From: Qipengyuania aurantiaca
Lineage (GTDB): Bacteria; Pseudomonadota; Alphaproteobacteria; Sphingomonadales; Sphingomonadaceae
Assembly: GCF_019711375.1 (NCBI RefSeq)
Contig: NZ_CP081295.1
Coordinates: 1,426,001 to 1,490,000, forward strand
Reading direction: 5' to 3'
DNA: 64,000 nt
Position 1 is the stretch's first letter. Each line of letters opens with the position of its first letter. A model generated the notes under the pieces. The model saw nothing but the letters and a program-made list of their open reading frames with translations, had not been told where the DNA came from and did no database searches. Below are positions 45,045-54,223 of the stretch, piece after piece. Both the position numbers and the translations under genes were made by a program.

Positions 45045-45314
45045 ATGCAACTTGACGATCTGCTGCAGCGCTACTTTGCCACCACCGACCTCTCCGGGGT
45101 TACCCCCGACACCTTTGCAGCCGGCATCGAGCACTGCCGGGTCGATCTCGGCCTTGAGGAGGACCGGGGCAAGCGCTTTGCGCTGTGGTCGTTCCTGCAC
45201 ATGTTTGGGTCCGCCCCCGATCTCGATGTGGCGTTCGAGAACGAGGGAGACCGGGAGGCGGCGCGCAACTTCATGGATCTCCTGGCGGCATCGGAAGGCG
45301 ATGGGGCAGGCTGA
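45045..45314 (+). CDS. Small acidic hypothetical protein
   Basis: The 89-residue protein (MQLDDLLQRYFATTDLSG...; RFALWSFLHMFGSAPDLDVAF) is acidic and helical with no recognised domain. It lies 70 bases after the SLOG gene, in the same direction. Other starts upstream would overlap non-coding-looking sequence. Likely an element-specific accessory gene. Confidence 0.6.
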   Translation: MQLDDLLQRYFATTDLSGVTPDTFAAGIEHCRVDLGLEEDRGKRFALWSFLHMFGSAPDLDVAFENEGDREAARNFMDLLAASEGDGAG

Positions 45315-45481
45315 TTGCAGCAGGGTCTCGGCACCTTCAGACCCGCACCTGATACCCATCCGGCTTTCTTCGCGAACAGTCCTGAACCAGGTCAGCTGAG
45401 GACAGCAACCCGTTCCTTTCCGGCCGTGTGGTCGCGCTTCGCGCGCCTGCCCGCACCACCCGTCATGAACAGGTTCCCCTT

Positions 45482-45557
45482 GGAGCTTCGCTCCTGCGGT
45501 GCAGTCCTCCCATGCCCTGCTTCTTCTGGATGTTCGCAAGCCGGAGATGGTCTCCGG
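45482..45557 (+). promoter_or_regulatory. Hairpin-rich leader of ssb
   Basis: The 268-base interval before ssb carries no gene but several perfect hairpins: GGAGC-TTC-GCTCC (45482-45494), CCGGAGA-TGG-TCTCCGG (45541-45557, 25 bases before the ATG) and a GC-rich stem near 45431-45445. They may regulate ssb expression or end upstream transcription. Confidence 0.45.
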
Positions 45558-45582
45558 TTTGAGGAACTGAAGGACTTACACC

Positions 45583-45981
45583 ATGACCAATATCGCAATC
45601 CTCACCGGCCGCATCGCTCGCGATCCGGAAACCCGCGAGACCAAGGGCGGCACCAATGTCACCGGGATCACCGTCGTCACCGATCGCCCCGCACGCGACA
45701 AGGACGGCAAGACCTACAAGGACGAGAACGGCTACACCGCCAAGGAAAGTGAGTTCCACCGGGTGACCTGCTTCAACGGCCTCGCCAAGACCGTCGGCCA
45801 GTACTGCTCCAAGGGCCAGCTGGTTTCGGTACAGGGCCGCATCCACTACACCCAGTGGGAGGACAAGGACGGGGTCACGCGCTACGGCACCGAGATCCTC
45901 GCCGATAAGGTCGACTTCCTCTCTCGCGGCAACGGGTCGAGCGACGACAACGACAACACCGACGCTCCCGAAATCGACTGA
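45583..45981 (+). CDS. ssb: Single-stranded DNA-binding protein, element-encoded
   Basis: The 132-residue SSB has the OB-fold pattern MTNIAILTGRIARDPETRET, FHRVTCFNGLAKTVGQYCSKG and QGRIHYTQWEDKDG; the C-terminus is short and acidic (TDAPEID) and lacks the usual DDDIPF tip. Conjugative elements carry their own SSB to protect transferred strands. A GAAGGA-type ribosome site precedes it. A bidirectional-looking terminator follows. Confidence 0.93.
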   Translation: MTNIAILTGRIARDPETRETKGGTNVTGITVVTDRPARDKDGKTYKDENGYTAKESEFHRVTCFNGLAKTVGQYCSKGQLVSVQGRIHYTQWEDKDGVTRYGTEILADKVDFLSRGNGSSDDNDNTDAPEID

Positions 45982-46006
45982 CATCGATCCCGGTCGTCCC
46001 CCTTAC

Positions 46007-46040
46007 GAAGAGGCTCTGCCGCAAGCGGCAGGGCCTCTTC
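46007..46040 (+). terminator. Terminator between convergent ssb and small minus-strand gene
   Basis: A long stem (GAAGAGGC-CTGCCGC / GCGGCAG-GCCTCTTC with one mismatch) and tiny loop, followed by TTCT on the plus strand. It lies between two convergent genes and may serve both. Confidence 0.8.
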
Positions 46041-46048
46041 TTCTGTGG

Positions 46049-46315
46049 TTACTGGGTTCCCGGCGCTGCATTCGAAGCTCGGGTTGAACCGCGCCCCGTC
46101 AGTTTCTCGATCGCGGCATCCTCACCGAGTTTCCCGAGTTCTTCGGCAACCTTCCTCAGGCCCTTCTTCGAGAAGCTTTCGAGGCCGCTTCCCAGGATGA
46201 TTTCGCCGAGTTCTCTGGCCGCTTGCACTTCAAGTTCGCGTTCTTTGGCGTCGAGCGCCTCGCGGTCTGCTTCGAGCTTTTGTAAGGCTGCAATCGCGCT
46301 CCTGTTTCGGGGCAT
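46049..46315 (-). CDS. Small conserved helical protein (DUF6437-like)
   Basis: The 88-residue protein begins MPRNRSAIAALQKLEADREA with an amphipathic coiled coil, then GEIILGSGLESFSKKGLRKV. The layout recalls a small plasmid-borne family, perhaps DUF6437, of unknown function. ATG at 46315 has an AAAGGACA ribosome site; longer starts are less likely. Confidence 0.65.
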   Translation of the reverse strand: MPRNRSAIAALQKLEADREALDAKERELEVQAARELGEIILGSGLESFSKKGLRKVAEELGKLGEDAAIEKLTGRGSTRASNAAPGTQ

Positions 46316-46661
46316 GTTACTTGTCCTTTTATCCCCCTCGGATCTGCTCCCCGGTTGCTTCCATGACCGCGTCACCGGGGTGTAGGAAAGGCAATTCGCA
46401 CCCAGCAGGCGTTCGATATTGGGGCGGAGGTGGTGGGTTCTTGCTCACGGTTCTCCCAGCATGATGGCCTTGCGCCTCCCGCCTCAAGGACGGCGGGGCC
46501 CCACCATTTTGCCCGCCACCGGATTGCATCCGGCAGCGAACAAAATCGTTACCCCCACCGCCGCTATCGCGGTCGCCCATTCGGGCGATCCCTGACCCGG
46601 GATGCACAAGACCATCGCGCGCACCTCCTGTCGTCTCACGACAGAAATCAGGAGGATTATC
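46316..46661. other. Intergenic region with multiple hairpins
   Basis: 346 bases between divergent small genes, without a convincing gene. Perfect hairpins include CCGGAT-TGC-ATCCGG (46519-46533), CGCCC-ATTC-GGGCG near 46573, and CTGTCGT-CTC-ACGACAG (46628-46644) just before the ribosome site of the next gene. Promoters of both genes must lie here. Confidence 0.5.
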
Positions 46662-46883
46662 ATGGCTTATTCGATGCATTGCGCCCTTCCGTCCCGGAGC
46701 TATTTCGATGCTCTGGAAACAGCCGAGAAGAGAGCGCTGCACAGCTTCTTCGATCAGCACGTTATCGAGGATGACGAACTCGGGTACTTTGCCCTCGACG
46801 AGGGTGACTACAACATATTGCCAGTGCATCTCGCAGCGCGGGTGGTCCACACGGTCCACGGCGGCATGCTCGACGAGTTTTGA
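46662..46883 (+). CDS. Small hypothetical protein
   Basis: The 73-residue acidic protein (MAYSMHCALPSRSYFDALE; IEDDELGYFALDEGDYN) has no recognised domain. The start has a strong ATCAGGAGG site, preceded by a perfect hairpin, and a rho-independent terminator follows 11 bases after the stop, so it is very probably a real, separately controlled gene. Confidence 0.7.
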   Translation: MAYSMHCALPSRSYFDALETAEKRALHSFFDQHVIEDDELGYFALDEGDYNILPVHLAARVVHTVHGGMLDEF

Positions 46884-46894
46884 GACTACCGACA

Positions 46895-46928
46895 GGGCGG
46901 GAACCGGGAACGGTTCCTGCCCTTTTTT
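46895..46928 (+). terminator. Rho-independent terminator
   Basis: GGGCGGGAACCG-GGAA-CGGTTCCTGCCC forms a 12-bp stem (one G-T pair) followed by TTTTTT. It ends the small gene at 46662-46883. Confidence 0.9.
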
Positions 46929-47613
46929 CTTGTTCGCCGGGTAGTCCAATCAAGCACAAAAACCCGGTTCGGTCGGTTGCTCTGACGGCCGCCCACCGCA
47001 ATGCGGCGGCGCCCGATAAATGGAGCGGGGCTGTGGACGCACTCTGTCCCGCGCATCTTGCGATGCGCTCCTGAGGGTGCGGCGTGATTTGTTCTTGGGC
47101 CCCGCGCGCACTTGCGAACCGGCACCGGGTCGGGCGGCGGGAAGCTGGGCACGCGACATGCCCCGTTTGCCTTGCTTCCCACGCGCCCTTGGCCGCTGCC
47201 TCTTTCGCAGGTGCTGTCTTCGGCTGGAGGCGTCCAACTGCTTTCTATCTGCATGCTGTGAGCTGCCAGGCTTGGTTGCTCGCGCTCCAACATGGAGATC
47301 GGGAAAAGTCGTCCTTGATCAATCCCCCTCATTGCCTGGACCACCTCGCGCACTTGGGAACAAAGGAGCACACCCTACCCCGCGATTTCGGGATTTATCT
47401 TTCTGTTATTGCTAAAGAATGTGGTTTTGGGCGAAATCAACCCGTCTGCGAGTAGAGCGGCTTTGCGCTGATCCGCTGACAACTCACATCCATCTATCAC
47501 TCTGAAATATCGTCCGAATCTTTCGATTGACTGCGAGTTGTTCACGATTTATTCTCATCGGCACCTTCCGCAAGGTGAGCCAGGTTCCGTCGGCCCGACA
47601 AGGAACCTGTTTC
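46929..47613. other. 685-bp non-coding region before the transfer genes (oriT candidate)
   Basis: No convincing gene. It is GC-rich at first, with a perfect hairpin GCGCATC-TTGC-GATGCGC (47051-47068), and AT-rich from about 47385 to 47565. Such a region directly before coupling-protein and relaxase genes is where an origin of transfer and the tra promoter would be expected. No nick-site consensus was identified. Confidence 0.4.
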
Positions 47614-47946
47614 ATGACCCGACAAGATCGGCTTCAGACATTCGTATCTCTCTCCGTTGGTAACTGGGTTCGCCAGTGTGCCGCGGACCATGGCGTCAGT
47701 GTCAGCGTCTTTATTCGTGACCTCATCGTCGCAGCGTGGCAGCGCGATAACGAGACGAAGGACAGGCCCGCAGGGCTCGATCCCGCGCGCCAGGCAATCT
47801 TCATTTCGGTGGCGCTCGATGCGCTTCTGGCCAGCCATTCTGACGCGAGTTTGCGCGACCGTACTCACGAGGCGTACCGGCGACGCCTCGAGCGTCTCGG
47901 CCTCCCCGTCAACGCAAACATGGGAGGCCAATCCCATGAAGCATAA
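47614..47946 (+). CDS. Small protein upstream of traD, possibly a DNA-binding transfer accessory
   Basis: The 110-residue protein (MTRQDRLQTFVSLSVGNWVRQ; GVSVSVFIRDLIVAAWQRDN) has a beta-strand/two-helix layout at residues 8-45 like a ribbon-helix-helix protein, then a basic helical tail. This would suit a relaxosome accessory or tra regulator, but the fold is inferred from pattern only. It overlaps the traD start by 11 bases. An AAGGA ribosome site precedes ATG 47614. Confidence 0.65.
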   Translation: MTRQDRLQTFVSLSVGNWVRQCAADHGVSVSVFIRDLIVAAWQRDNETKDRPAGLDPARQAIFISVALDALLASHSDASLRDRTHEAYRRRLERLGLPVNANMGGQSHEA

Positions 47947-50248
47947 TCTCCTGAATTTCACCCGCGGGAGCCAGTTGCTCGGCCACTTTGGTTTCATGTT
48001 TGCAGCCGGCCTGAAGGGCCCCTTGATTGTCACCGGCCTGGTAGCGGTCGGCAACTGCTATTGGGAAGTGCGGTCGGCTCTGAGTGATCACCAGATCTAC
48101 CTGGTCTGGATGCATATCTACGCCAGTCTCTATGCCTTCATGGAGTTCGATCCGGCCAAGCTGGTCAACCTTGAACTGCTTGACGGCGAAAAGGTCGGCC
48201 TCCCGTTCGGCATCGTTCGCGAGTTCCCGCCGATGCGCGAGGCGGTCGAGGCGTTTCGTACGGCAGTGAAGCAGGGATTGCTGGTCTCGGCGGTACTGCT
48301 GATCCCGGCCTTCGTGTTTTTCTGGTGGTTCGCCGAGCGCTTTGGCGGGCGGTCGAAGGAGCGCAAGCACGAGCGCGGTGCGATGCTTGTTTCGCTCGAC
48401 GAACTCGAAGAAGAAATCGAGCGTCACAACAAGGCATTCCGGGCCGAAGAACTGGGGCGCAAGTTCGGCTGGAAGTGGCGGCTTGCGAGCTCGTCGGCGC
48501 TCGCGGAAGCGGGCCACTACCAACCCGCACATCTCGCCGGTGTAAGCTGGCCGTGGCGGCTCGAGCAGAGCCACGCCATGCTCATTGGCACAACCGGAAC
48601 CGGCAAGACCGTGGCGCTCACCGAAATTGTTGCCGAAGCACGTGAACGCGGCCAGCGCGCGGTGATTTTCGACCTCACAGGCGCCTTCATAGAGGCCTTC
48701 TACGATCCCGCGCGCGATATCATTCTCAATCCTGTCGATGTTCGGTGTCCGCTGTGGAGCGTGTTCAACGACTGCACGACGGAAGCCGAATTTCATGCCG
48801 CTGCCGAAGCACTCGTACCCCATGACGGCGGTGGTTCCGAACAGTTCTGGGTGCTCGCGGCGCGCATGCTGTTCGTGGAGATGTGTCTCCATCTTGCACG
48901 CACCGGCACAGCGACCAACGAGGCCTTGGCACGGCGGCTGATGACCGCTGACCTGTCCGAAGTGCATAAGCTGATGCGAGGAACGATGGCCGACCCGCTG
49001 ACCGCTCCGGAGGCGGCCCGCATGGCGGAATCGATCCGCGCGGTGTTCAATGCGAATGCGAAAGTGCTCAAGCTCTTGCCCTCTTCCGGACCGCGCTTTT
49101 CGGTCCGCGACTGGGTCAAAGGCGGCTGCCAGGCGGGCTCGATCCTGTTCCTCTCTGCCCGCTATGTCGACATGAGCATCTCCTCGCAGTTGCTGACGCT
49201 GTGGCTCGACACGGCGATGAATACGCTGATGACGCTCGAGCGCACACAGGACCTGCGGATGTGGTTCCTGATCGACGAGCTCGGCGCCCTTCACCGACTA
49301 CCGGCGCTTGAAAAGGGGCTGCAAACTGCGCGCAACTTCGGCGGTGCGATCGTCACCGGGGTGCATGCGTTTGCCAAGCTCAAGGAAGTCTACGGCGAGA
49401 ACATGGCCATGACATTGTCCTCGCTTGCGCGCACCAAGCTCATCCTGGCGACAGCCGATCGCGAAACGGCGACTTGGTGCTCCGATTTCATCGGCCACCG
49501 GCAGGTGCGGGACATGGAAGAAGGCTACAGCTACGGGTACAACAATGCGCGCGACGCAGTCAGCCTGACCCCCAGGCGGCAGATCGAGCCGTTGCTTCTG
49601 CCCGACCAGTTCATGAACCTTCCGCGGTTGTCGGCCTACATCAAATTTCCCGACGGATTCCCCGCTGCGCCGGTCTCGCTCATTCCGCGCACGCGTGGTC
49701 GTATTGCCGAGGGATTCATCGCCCGCGAGAAACCGCTCATAAAGCCTGGCCAGGGTCCTGCGGCAATGACGCCCCAAGCAAAGCCGGGTTCGAAACCGAA
49801 TGACGAGCATCCCGCCTCGAACGATGACGGTGCCGGTAAGCCTGTCGATACTAAGCAGCTCAAACTCGACCTGGAGGGGCAGCGCCGTGTCGCCGATGAA
49901 CCGCAGGATCGTCAGGAGCCTGTGCCGTTTGAAAAGCTGAACGCAGGGCGCGCTATTGGTGATCTCGATGCCGAAGCCCGCTCCGATACGCATCTGGATG
50001 CGGATCCAACGCTACCTCTGGCTGCCGTGCAAACCGGTGAGGATGCACGAGCAATGGGCGCGGAACAGCATCCGTCCGAACCAGGAACCGCCGGCGATGA
50101 CGCAGGTGGCAAGGCTGGTTCGACGCAACGAGACCGTGCGGCGGCCAACGGGCGTCAGTCGCTCACGCCGGTCGAAAAAGACCTGCGTGAAGGTGCGGTC
50201 GCAGATCCTCCGGAAAAGGACTTCGGCGAGTTCGAACCCGATATGTGA
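47936..50248 (+). CDS. Type IV coupling protein (VirD4/TraD family)
   Basis: The 770-residue ATPase recruits the relaxase-DNA complex to the conjugation channel. It has two N-terminal membrane segments (FMFAAGLKGPLIVTGLVAVG; LLVSAVLLIPAFVFFWWF), a Walker A (IGTTGTGKT, about residue 218), a Walker B (WFLIDELGALHR, about 442), the TraD-type TGVHAFAKLKEVYG segment and a long hydrophilic tail (about 600-770) rich in Asp, Pro and Gln that probably contacts partners. GGGAGG lies 9 bases before ATG 47936. The relaxase gene follows directly. Confidence 0.92.
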   Translation: MKHNLLNFTRGSQLLGHFGFMFAAGLKGPLIVTGLVAVGNCYWEVRSALSDHQIYLVWMHIYASLYAFMEFDPAKLVNLELLDGEKVGLPFGIVREFPPMREAVEAFRTAVKQGLLVSAVLLIPAFVFFWWFAERFGGRSKERKHERGAMLVSLDELEEEIERHNKAFRAEELGRKFGWKWRLASSSALAEAGHYQPAHLAGVSWPWRLEQSHAMLIGTTGTGKTVALTEIVAEARERGQRAVIFDLTGAFIEAFYDPARDIILNPVDVRCPLWSVFNDCTTEAEFHAAAEALVPHDGGGSEQFWVLAARMLFVEMCLHLARTGTATNEALARRLMTADLSEVHKLMRGTMADPLTAPEAARMAESIRAVFNANAKVLKLLPSSGPRFSVRDWVKGGCQAGSILFLSARYVDMSISSQLLTLWLDTAMNTLMTLERTQDLRMWFLIDELGALHRLPALEKGLQTARNFGGAIVTGVHAFAKLKEVYGENMAMTLSSLARTKLILATADRETATWCSDFIGHRQVRDMEEGYSYGYNNARDAVSLTPRRQIEPLLLPDQFMNLPRLSAYIKFPDGFPAAPVSLIPRTRGRIAEGFIAREKPLIKPGQGPAAMTPQAKPGSKPNDEHPASNDDGAGKPVDTKQLKLDLEGQRRVADEPQDRQEPVPFEKLNAGRAIGDLDAEARSDTHLDADPTLPLAAVQTGEDARAMGAEQHPSEPGTAGDDAGGKAGSTQRDRAAANGRQSLTPVEKDLREGAVADPPEKDFGEFEPDM

Positions 50249-50307
50249 AAGGCAAATGGGGAGGGAATTACCTGGCCGCGAGGGGAGCCCGACGAGGATT
50301 AGACTGG

Positions 50308-53232
50308 ATGCTTTCCGTCGCCAATGTGCGTTCGCCTTCGGCTGCCGCGAGCTATTTCGCGGCAGACAATTACTACACCGGCGCCGACGCCGATCGCTCC
50401 GGAACCTGGGTCGGGAAGGGAGCGGAACGTCTTGGTCTTGAGGGCCGCGTCAGCGCCGAGCAGTTCGATGCCTTGCTGCGGGGAGAACTTCCCGGAGGTA
50501 TCCAGGTCGGCAACGCGGGTCAGGCCCACAGGCCGGGAACCGACCTCACATTCTCACTCCCGAAAAGCTGGTCGCTGCTCGCGCTGGTGGGCGGCGACCA
50601 GCGGATTATCGATGCCTATCGGGAGGCCGTCATCGAGACCTTGCGCTGGGCAGAAAAGAACGCGGCGCAGACCCGGATGGGCAGTCAGGCTGGTTACGGG
50701 AAGGTCGCGACCGACAACCTGACGATTGGTCTTTTCCAGCACGACACCAACCGCAACCAGGAGCCAAACCTGCATTTTCACGCGGTCGTGGCAAACGTCA
50801 CGCAAGGCAGCGACGGGAAGTGGCGCGCGCTTCGCAATGACAAGCTTTGGTCGTTCAACACCCTGCTCAACTCGATGACCATGGCGCGCTTTCGTCTGGC
50901 GGTCGAGAAAATGGGCTACGACGCAGGGCCGGTTGGAAAGCATGGCAATTTCGAAGCAGCGGGCATCGCCCGCGAGCAGGTCATGGCTTTTTCCATGCGG
51001 CGCGAAGAAGTCCTAGACGCGGTACGCCAGCTGGGTGAGAACACCCCGAAAACCCGCGACATCGCCGTGCTCGATACAAGGAAAAGCAAGGCGCCCGCCA
51101 GGGACCGGGACGGCCTTCTCGATGCATGGCGACAGAAAGCCCAGGAAGTCGGAGTTGACCTTGCCGGTCTGATCGATGCGTCGCAGATGCGGGCTGCAAC
51201 GAAGGACATTCCCAGCTCGAAAGAAGGGAACCTCCTTCAGCGTGGAATTGCGAAGCTGAGAGAGTTTGCCCAGCGGATCAAGGGCGATCCGGCGGATCCA
51301 CTGATCCCTGCCCATGTCCTCAAGCAGGATGCGCCGACCATCGCGGCTGCACAGGCCGTGGCCTCTGCGGTACGTCATCTCTCGCAGCGCGAGGCAGCCT
51401 TTCCCCGTGAGGGATTGCTGAAGGCGGCGCTCGATTTTGGGCTGCCGACGACGATGGACCACGTCGAAACCCGTGTGCACGCATTGGTCAGAAGCGGCGC
51501 ACTCGAGCCCGGCAAAGGCGAACACAAAGGCTGGCTGGCGAGCCGGGAGGCGCTTGACCTTGAAAGCACCATTCTCGCGAATGTCGACCAGGGACGAGGT
51601 GCGGTGTCGCCCATCCTGGATCGATCGGACGCCGCAGAACGGGTTCAGGCTGTTGCGGCGCTCAACCACGGAATTTCGCTCAACGAAGGGCAGGAGAATG
51701 CGGCGAGCCTTGTGCTCTCATCGCGTGACAGGATCGTAGCGATCCAGGGCATAGCCGGGGCGGGCAAAAGCAGCGTGATGAAGCCGGTTTCCCAACTGCT
51801 CCGCGAGGAAGGCAAGCAAGTGCTGGGGCTCGCGGTGCAGAACACGCTCGTCCAGATGCTCGAGCGCGACACCGGCATCCGTTCGATGACCATTGCCCGC
51901 TTTCTCGCGCAATGGGGCAGGCTTCTGCATGAGCCGGGAAATGCCTCGCTGCTGAGTGAGGCTCGGAGCACGCTTGGAGACCATGTCCTGGTGCTCGACG
52001 AGGCGTCGATGGTGTCGAACGAGGACAAGGCCAAGCTGGTACGGTTGGCAAACCTAGCCGAAGTCCATCGTCTGGTTCTCGTCGGCGACAAGCGACAACT
52101 TGGTGCCGTCGATGCCGGTAAGCCCTTCGACCTCGTCCAACAGGCCGGGATCGAGCGCGCCAACATGGATGTGAATTTGCGCGGCCGCGATCCCGTCCTG
52201 CGGCGAGCCCAAGCCGCCGCGCAGGAGGGACGTATCGACGATGCGCTCCGGGCGCTTGCTCCTTCAACCATCGAGGCTCGCGGGGACAGTGCGATTGTTG
52301 CTGCCGAAAAGTGGCTTTCGCTCAGCCCGGCGGATCGGGATCGGACCTCGATCTACGCTTCGGGACGGGCCTTACGGTCTGCGGTCAACGAGGCTGTTCA
52401 GCGCGGACTCAAGGCCAACGGCGAGCTCGGCCCACGATCGGGCCGGCTGACCGTTCATTCGCGGGTGAATGTGACACACGAGGAGCTGCGCTATCTTCGC
52501 ACTTACCAACAGGGCATGGTCCTCAACTTTCGCTCGCGCGACAGCACCCAGAAACTCTCCAAGGGCGACTACACCGTCAAGACCATCGACCATGCGCGCA
52601 GGCAGCTCGTGCTTGAGGACAGGAAGGGCCGGCTTCGCAAGTTCAATCCCGCGCGATTGCGGCCAGGCGCAGCCGATAGCCGGCTGTCGATCTTCGAACG
52701 CAAATCGCTGTCCATCATTGAGGGTGACAAGATCCGTTGGACCGACAACGACCACAAGCGCGGGCTGTTCAACGCTGACCAGGCGAGGATCGTGGCCATC
52801 GACACAAAGGGCCTCACGGTGGAGACGTCCGGGGGCAAGGAGCTCCGCCTGAGCCGCGGCGACCCCATGCTCAAACGCATGGACCTCGCCTATGCCCTCA
52901 ATGCGCATATGGCGCAGGGACTCACATCGGATCGCGGGATCGCGGTGATGGACAGCCGCGAACGCAATCTCGCCAATCGGCAGACCTTCCTGGTCACGGT
53001 GACCCGGCTTCGCGACGGCCTTACGCTGATTGCAGATAATGCCGAGAAACTCGGCCGGGCTATTAAGTCCAACAGCGGCGAGAAAGCATCGGCCCTCGAA
53101 GTAACGCAAAGGCTCAAAGTGGCAGCTGCCAAGGGGCTTTCGCAAAACAAGGATGTGGGCAGCGCTTCGCCTGCAAGGGACAAGCCCGAACTCACCAAGG
53201 AAAGGGTAAAGCCTTTCGAAATCGGCATTTGA
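50308..53232 (+). CDS. MobF-family relaxase-helicase (TrwC/TraI type)
   Basis: The 974-residue protein nicks oriT and unwinds the transferred strand. The relaxase domain starts MLSVANVRSPSAAASYF with catalytic tyrosines in DNYYTG (residues 22-23), the DLTFSLPKSWSLLALVGG segment and the metal-binding His triad in NLHFHAVVANVT (about residue 155). A SF1 helicase follows with Walker A GIAGAGKSS (about 484), LVLDEASMVSNEDK, and the C-terminal AHMAQGLTSDRGIAVMD motif. ATG at 50308 gives the family N-terminus; GTG at 50245, overlapping the traD stop, would add 21 residues. Confidence 0.94.
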   Translation: MLSVANVRSPSAAASYFAADNYYTGADADRSGTWVGKGAERLGLEGRVSAEQFDALLRGELPGGIQVGNAGQAHRPGTDLTFSLPKSWSLLALVGGDQRIIDAYREAVIETLRWAEKNAAQTRMGSQAGYGKVATDNLTIGLFQHDTNRNQEPNLHFHAVVANVTQGSDGKWRALRNDKLWSFNTLLNSMTMARFRLAVEKMGYDAGPVGKHGNFEAAGIAREQVMAFSMRREEVLDAVRQLGENTPKTRDIAVLDTRKSKAPARDRDGLLDAWRQKAQEVGVDLAGLIDASQMRAATKDIPSSKEGNLLQRGIAKLREFAQRIKGDPADPLIPAHVLKQDAPTIAAAQAVASAVRHLSQREAAFPREGLLKAALDFGLPTTMDHVETRVHALVRSGALEPGKGEHKGWLASREALDLESTILANVDQGRGAVSPILDRSDAAERVQAVAALNHGISLNEGQENAASLVLSSRDRIVAIQGIAGAGKSSVMKPVSQLLREEGKQVLGLAVQNTLVQMLERDTGIRSMTIARFLAQWGRLLHEPGNASLLSEARSTLGDHVLVLDEASMVSNEDKAKLVRLANLAEVHRLVLVGDKRQLGAVDAGKPFDLVQQAGIERANMDVNLRGRDPVLRRAQAAAQEGRIDDALRALAPSTIEARGDSAIVAAEKWLSLSPADRDRTSIYASGRALRSAVNEAVQRGLKANGELGPRSGRLTVHSRVNVTHEELRYLRTYQQGMVLNFRSRDSTQKLSKGDYTVKTIDHARRQLVLEDRKGRLRKFNPARLRPGAADSRLSIFERKSLSIIEGDKIRWTDNDHKRGLFNADQARIVAIDTKGLTVETSGGKELRLSRGDPMLKRMDLAYALNAHMAQGLTSDRGIAVMDSRERNLANRQTFLVTVTRLRDGLTLIADNAEKLGRAIKSNSGEKASALEVTQRLKVAAAKGLSQNKDVGSASPARDKPELTKERVKPFEIGI

Positions 53233-53271
53233 TCACCGACAACCTGGACGATTTCCGCGTTACCAGGCACG

Positions 53272-54213
53272 ATGCCTGTTCGAGAGAAGTGCGGAGCGTT
53301 GCCGGTGAAGGGTGTATTCGAGATCAGCGGCAATTCGCGCTACGACGACCTCATTACCGAGCGGTATCATTTCCCCTCGCAATATCTTCCTCACGCCCGC
53401 CAGATCGAGAACGACTGGATCCTCTATCGCGAAACCCGCGTATCGGGCGGTCGGATGGCTTATATCGCGACCGCATTCGTTGAGCGGATCGATCCCGATG
53501 AGGCTGATCCAACCCATTACTACGCGCGCGTCAGGGACTATCTACCCTTCGATGATGCAGTCTCCTACCGCGATAAGGACGGACGCTTTGCCGAACGCTT
53601 CCTGCGCGACATGGCCCGTCCTGGCGATGCCGGAAGGACGCTGCGCGGCAAATCGGTGCGCATGCTCGACGGCGATGATTTCGTCGCCATCGTCAATCAG
53701 GGGCTGAGCGAGACGCTCGACCCGGACAACCGGATCAGGCTCGAGCTCGACGAGCGGTACATCGACGATGCGACCGCCGCGCTGCTGGCCGATGATTTTG
53801 GGGAACGCCGGATCGATCAGATCCTGGTGAACAAGAAGATCCGTGCCGCCAGTTTCCGCAATCAGGTGCTCGATGCTTATGACAGCACCTGCGCCGTCAC
53901 GGGATTGCGGATCATTAATGGTGGCGGGAAAGCTGAGGCACAGGCGGCCCATATCTGGTCCGTCGCCGATGGCGGACCCGACATCGTACCCAACGGCGTG
54001 GCACTCTCGGCTACGGCCCATTGGCTGTTCGACCGACATCTCATCACATTCGACGATAACCTGTGCCTGCTCGTATCGCATAACAAGGTGCCGTCCGACC
54101 TTTTGAAGCTCTTCCCACCTTCAGGACAGAAGATCAGGCTTCCGGTCGATCCGAGGGATCACCCCCGTCCGGACTTTGTTGCCAAGCATCGCGCGCGTTT
54201 TGCGGGGTTCTGA
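53272..54213 (+). CDS. HNH endonuclease (putative restriction endonuclease)
   Basis: The 313-residue protein has an N-terminal region of unknown fold (GVFEISGNSRYDDLITERYHF) and a C-terminal HNH domain: STCAVTGLRIINGGGKAEAQAAHIW, then NGVALSATAHWLFDRHLIT, the pattern of DUF3427-like/PF13391 HNH restriction endonucleases. It follows the relaxase by 39 bases. It could be a stand-alone modification-dependent nuclease that guards the element. GTG at 53305 is an alternative start. Confidence 0.88.
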   Translation: MPVREKCGALPVKGVFEISGNSRYDDLITERYHFPSQYLPHARQIENDWILYRETRVSGGRMAYIATAFVERIDPDEADPTHYYARVRDYLPFDDAVSYRDKDGRFAERFLRDMARPGDAGRTLRGKSVRMLDGDDFVAIVNQGLSETLDPDNRIRLELDERYIDDATAALLADDFGERRIDQILVNKKIRAASFRNQVLDAYDSTCAVTGLRIINGGGKAEAQAAHIWSVADGGPDIVPNGVALSATAHWLFDRHLITFDDNLCLLVSHNKVPSDLLKLFPPSGQKIRLPVDPRDHPRPDFVAKHRARFAGF

Positions 54214-54223
54214 TGCGGTAGGA

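Noticed and set aside
46886..47371. 161-codon minus-strand frame in the traD upstream region
   Set aside because: Translation is Arg/Pro-rich without structure, starts at a weak site and crosses a strong terminator; judged non-coding.
47909..49294. Minus-strand open frame opposite traD
   Set aside because: Shadow of the coupling-protein gene, whose Walker motifs are on the plus strand.
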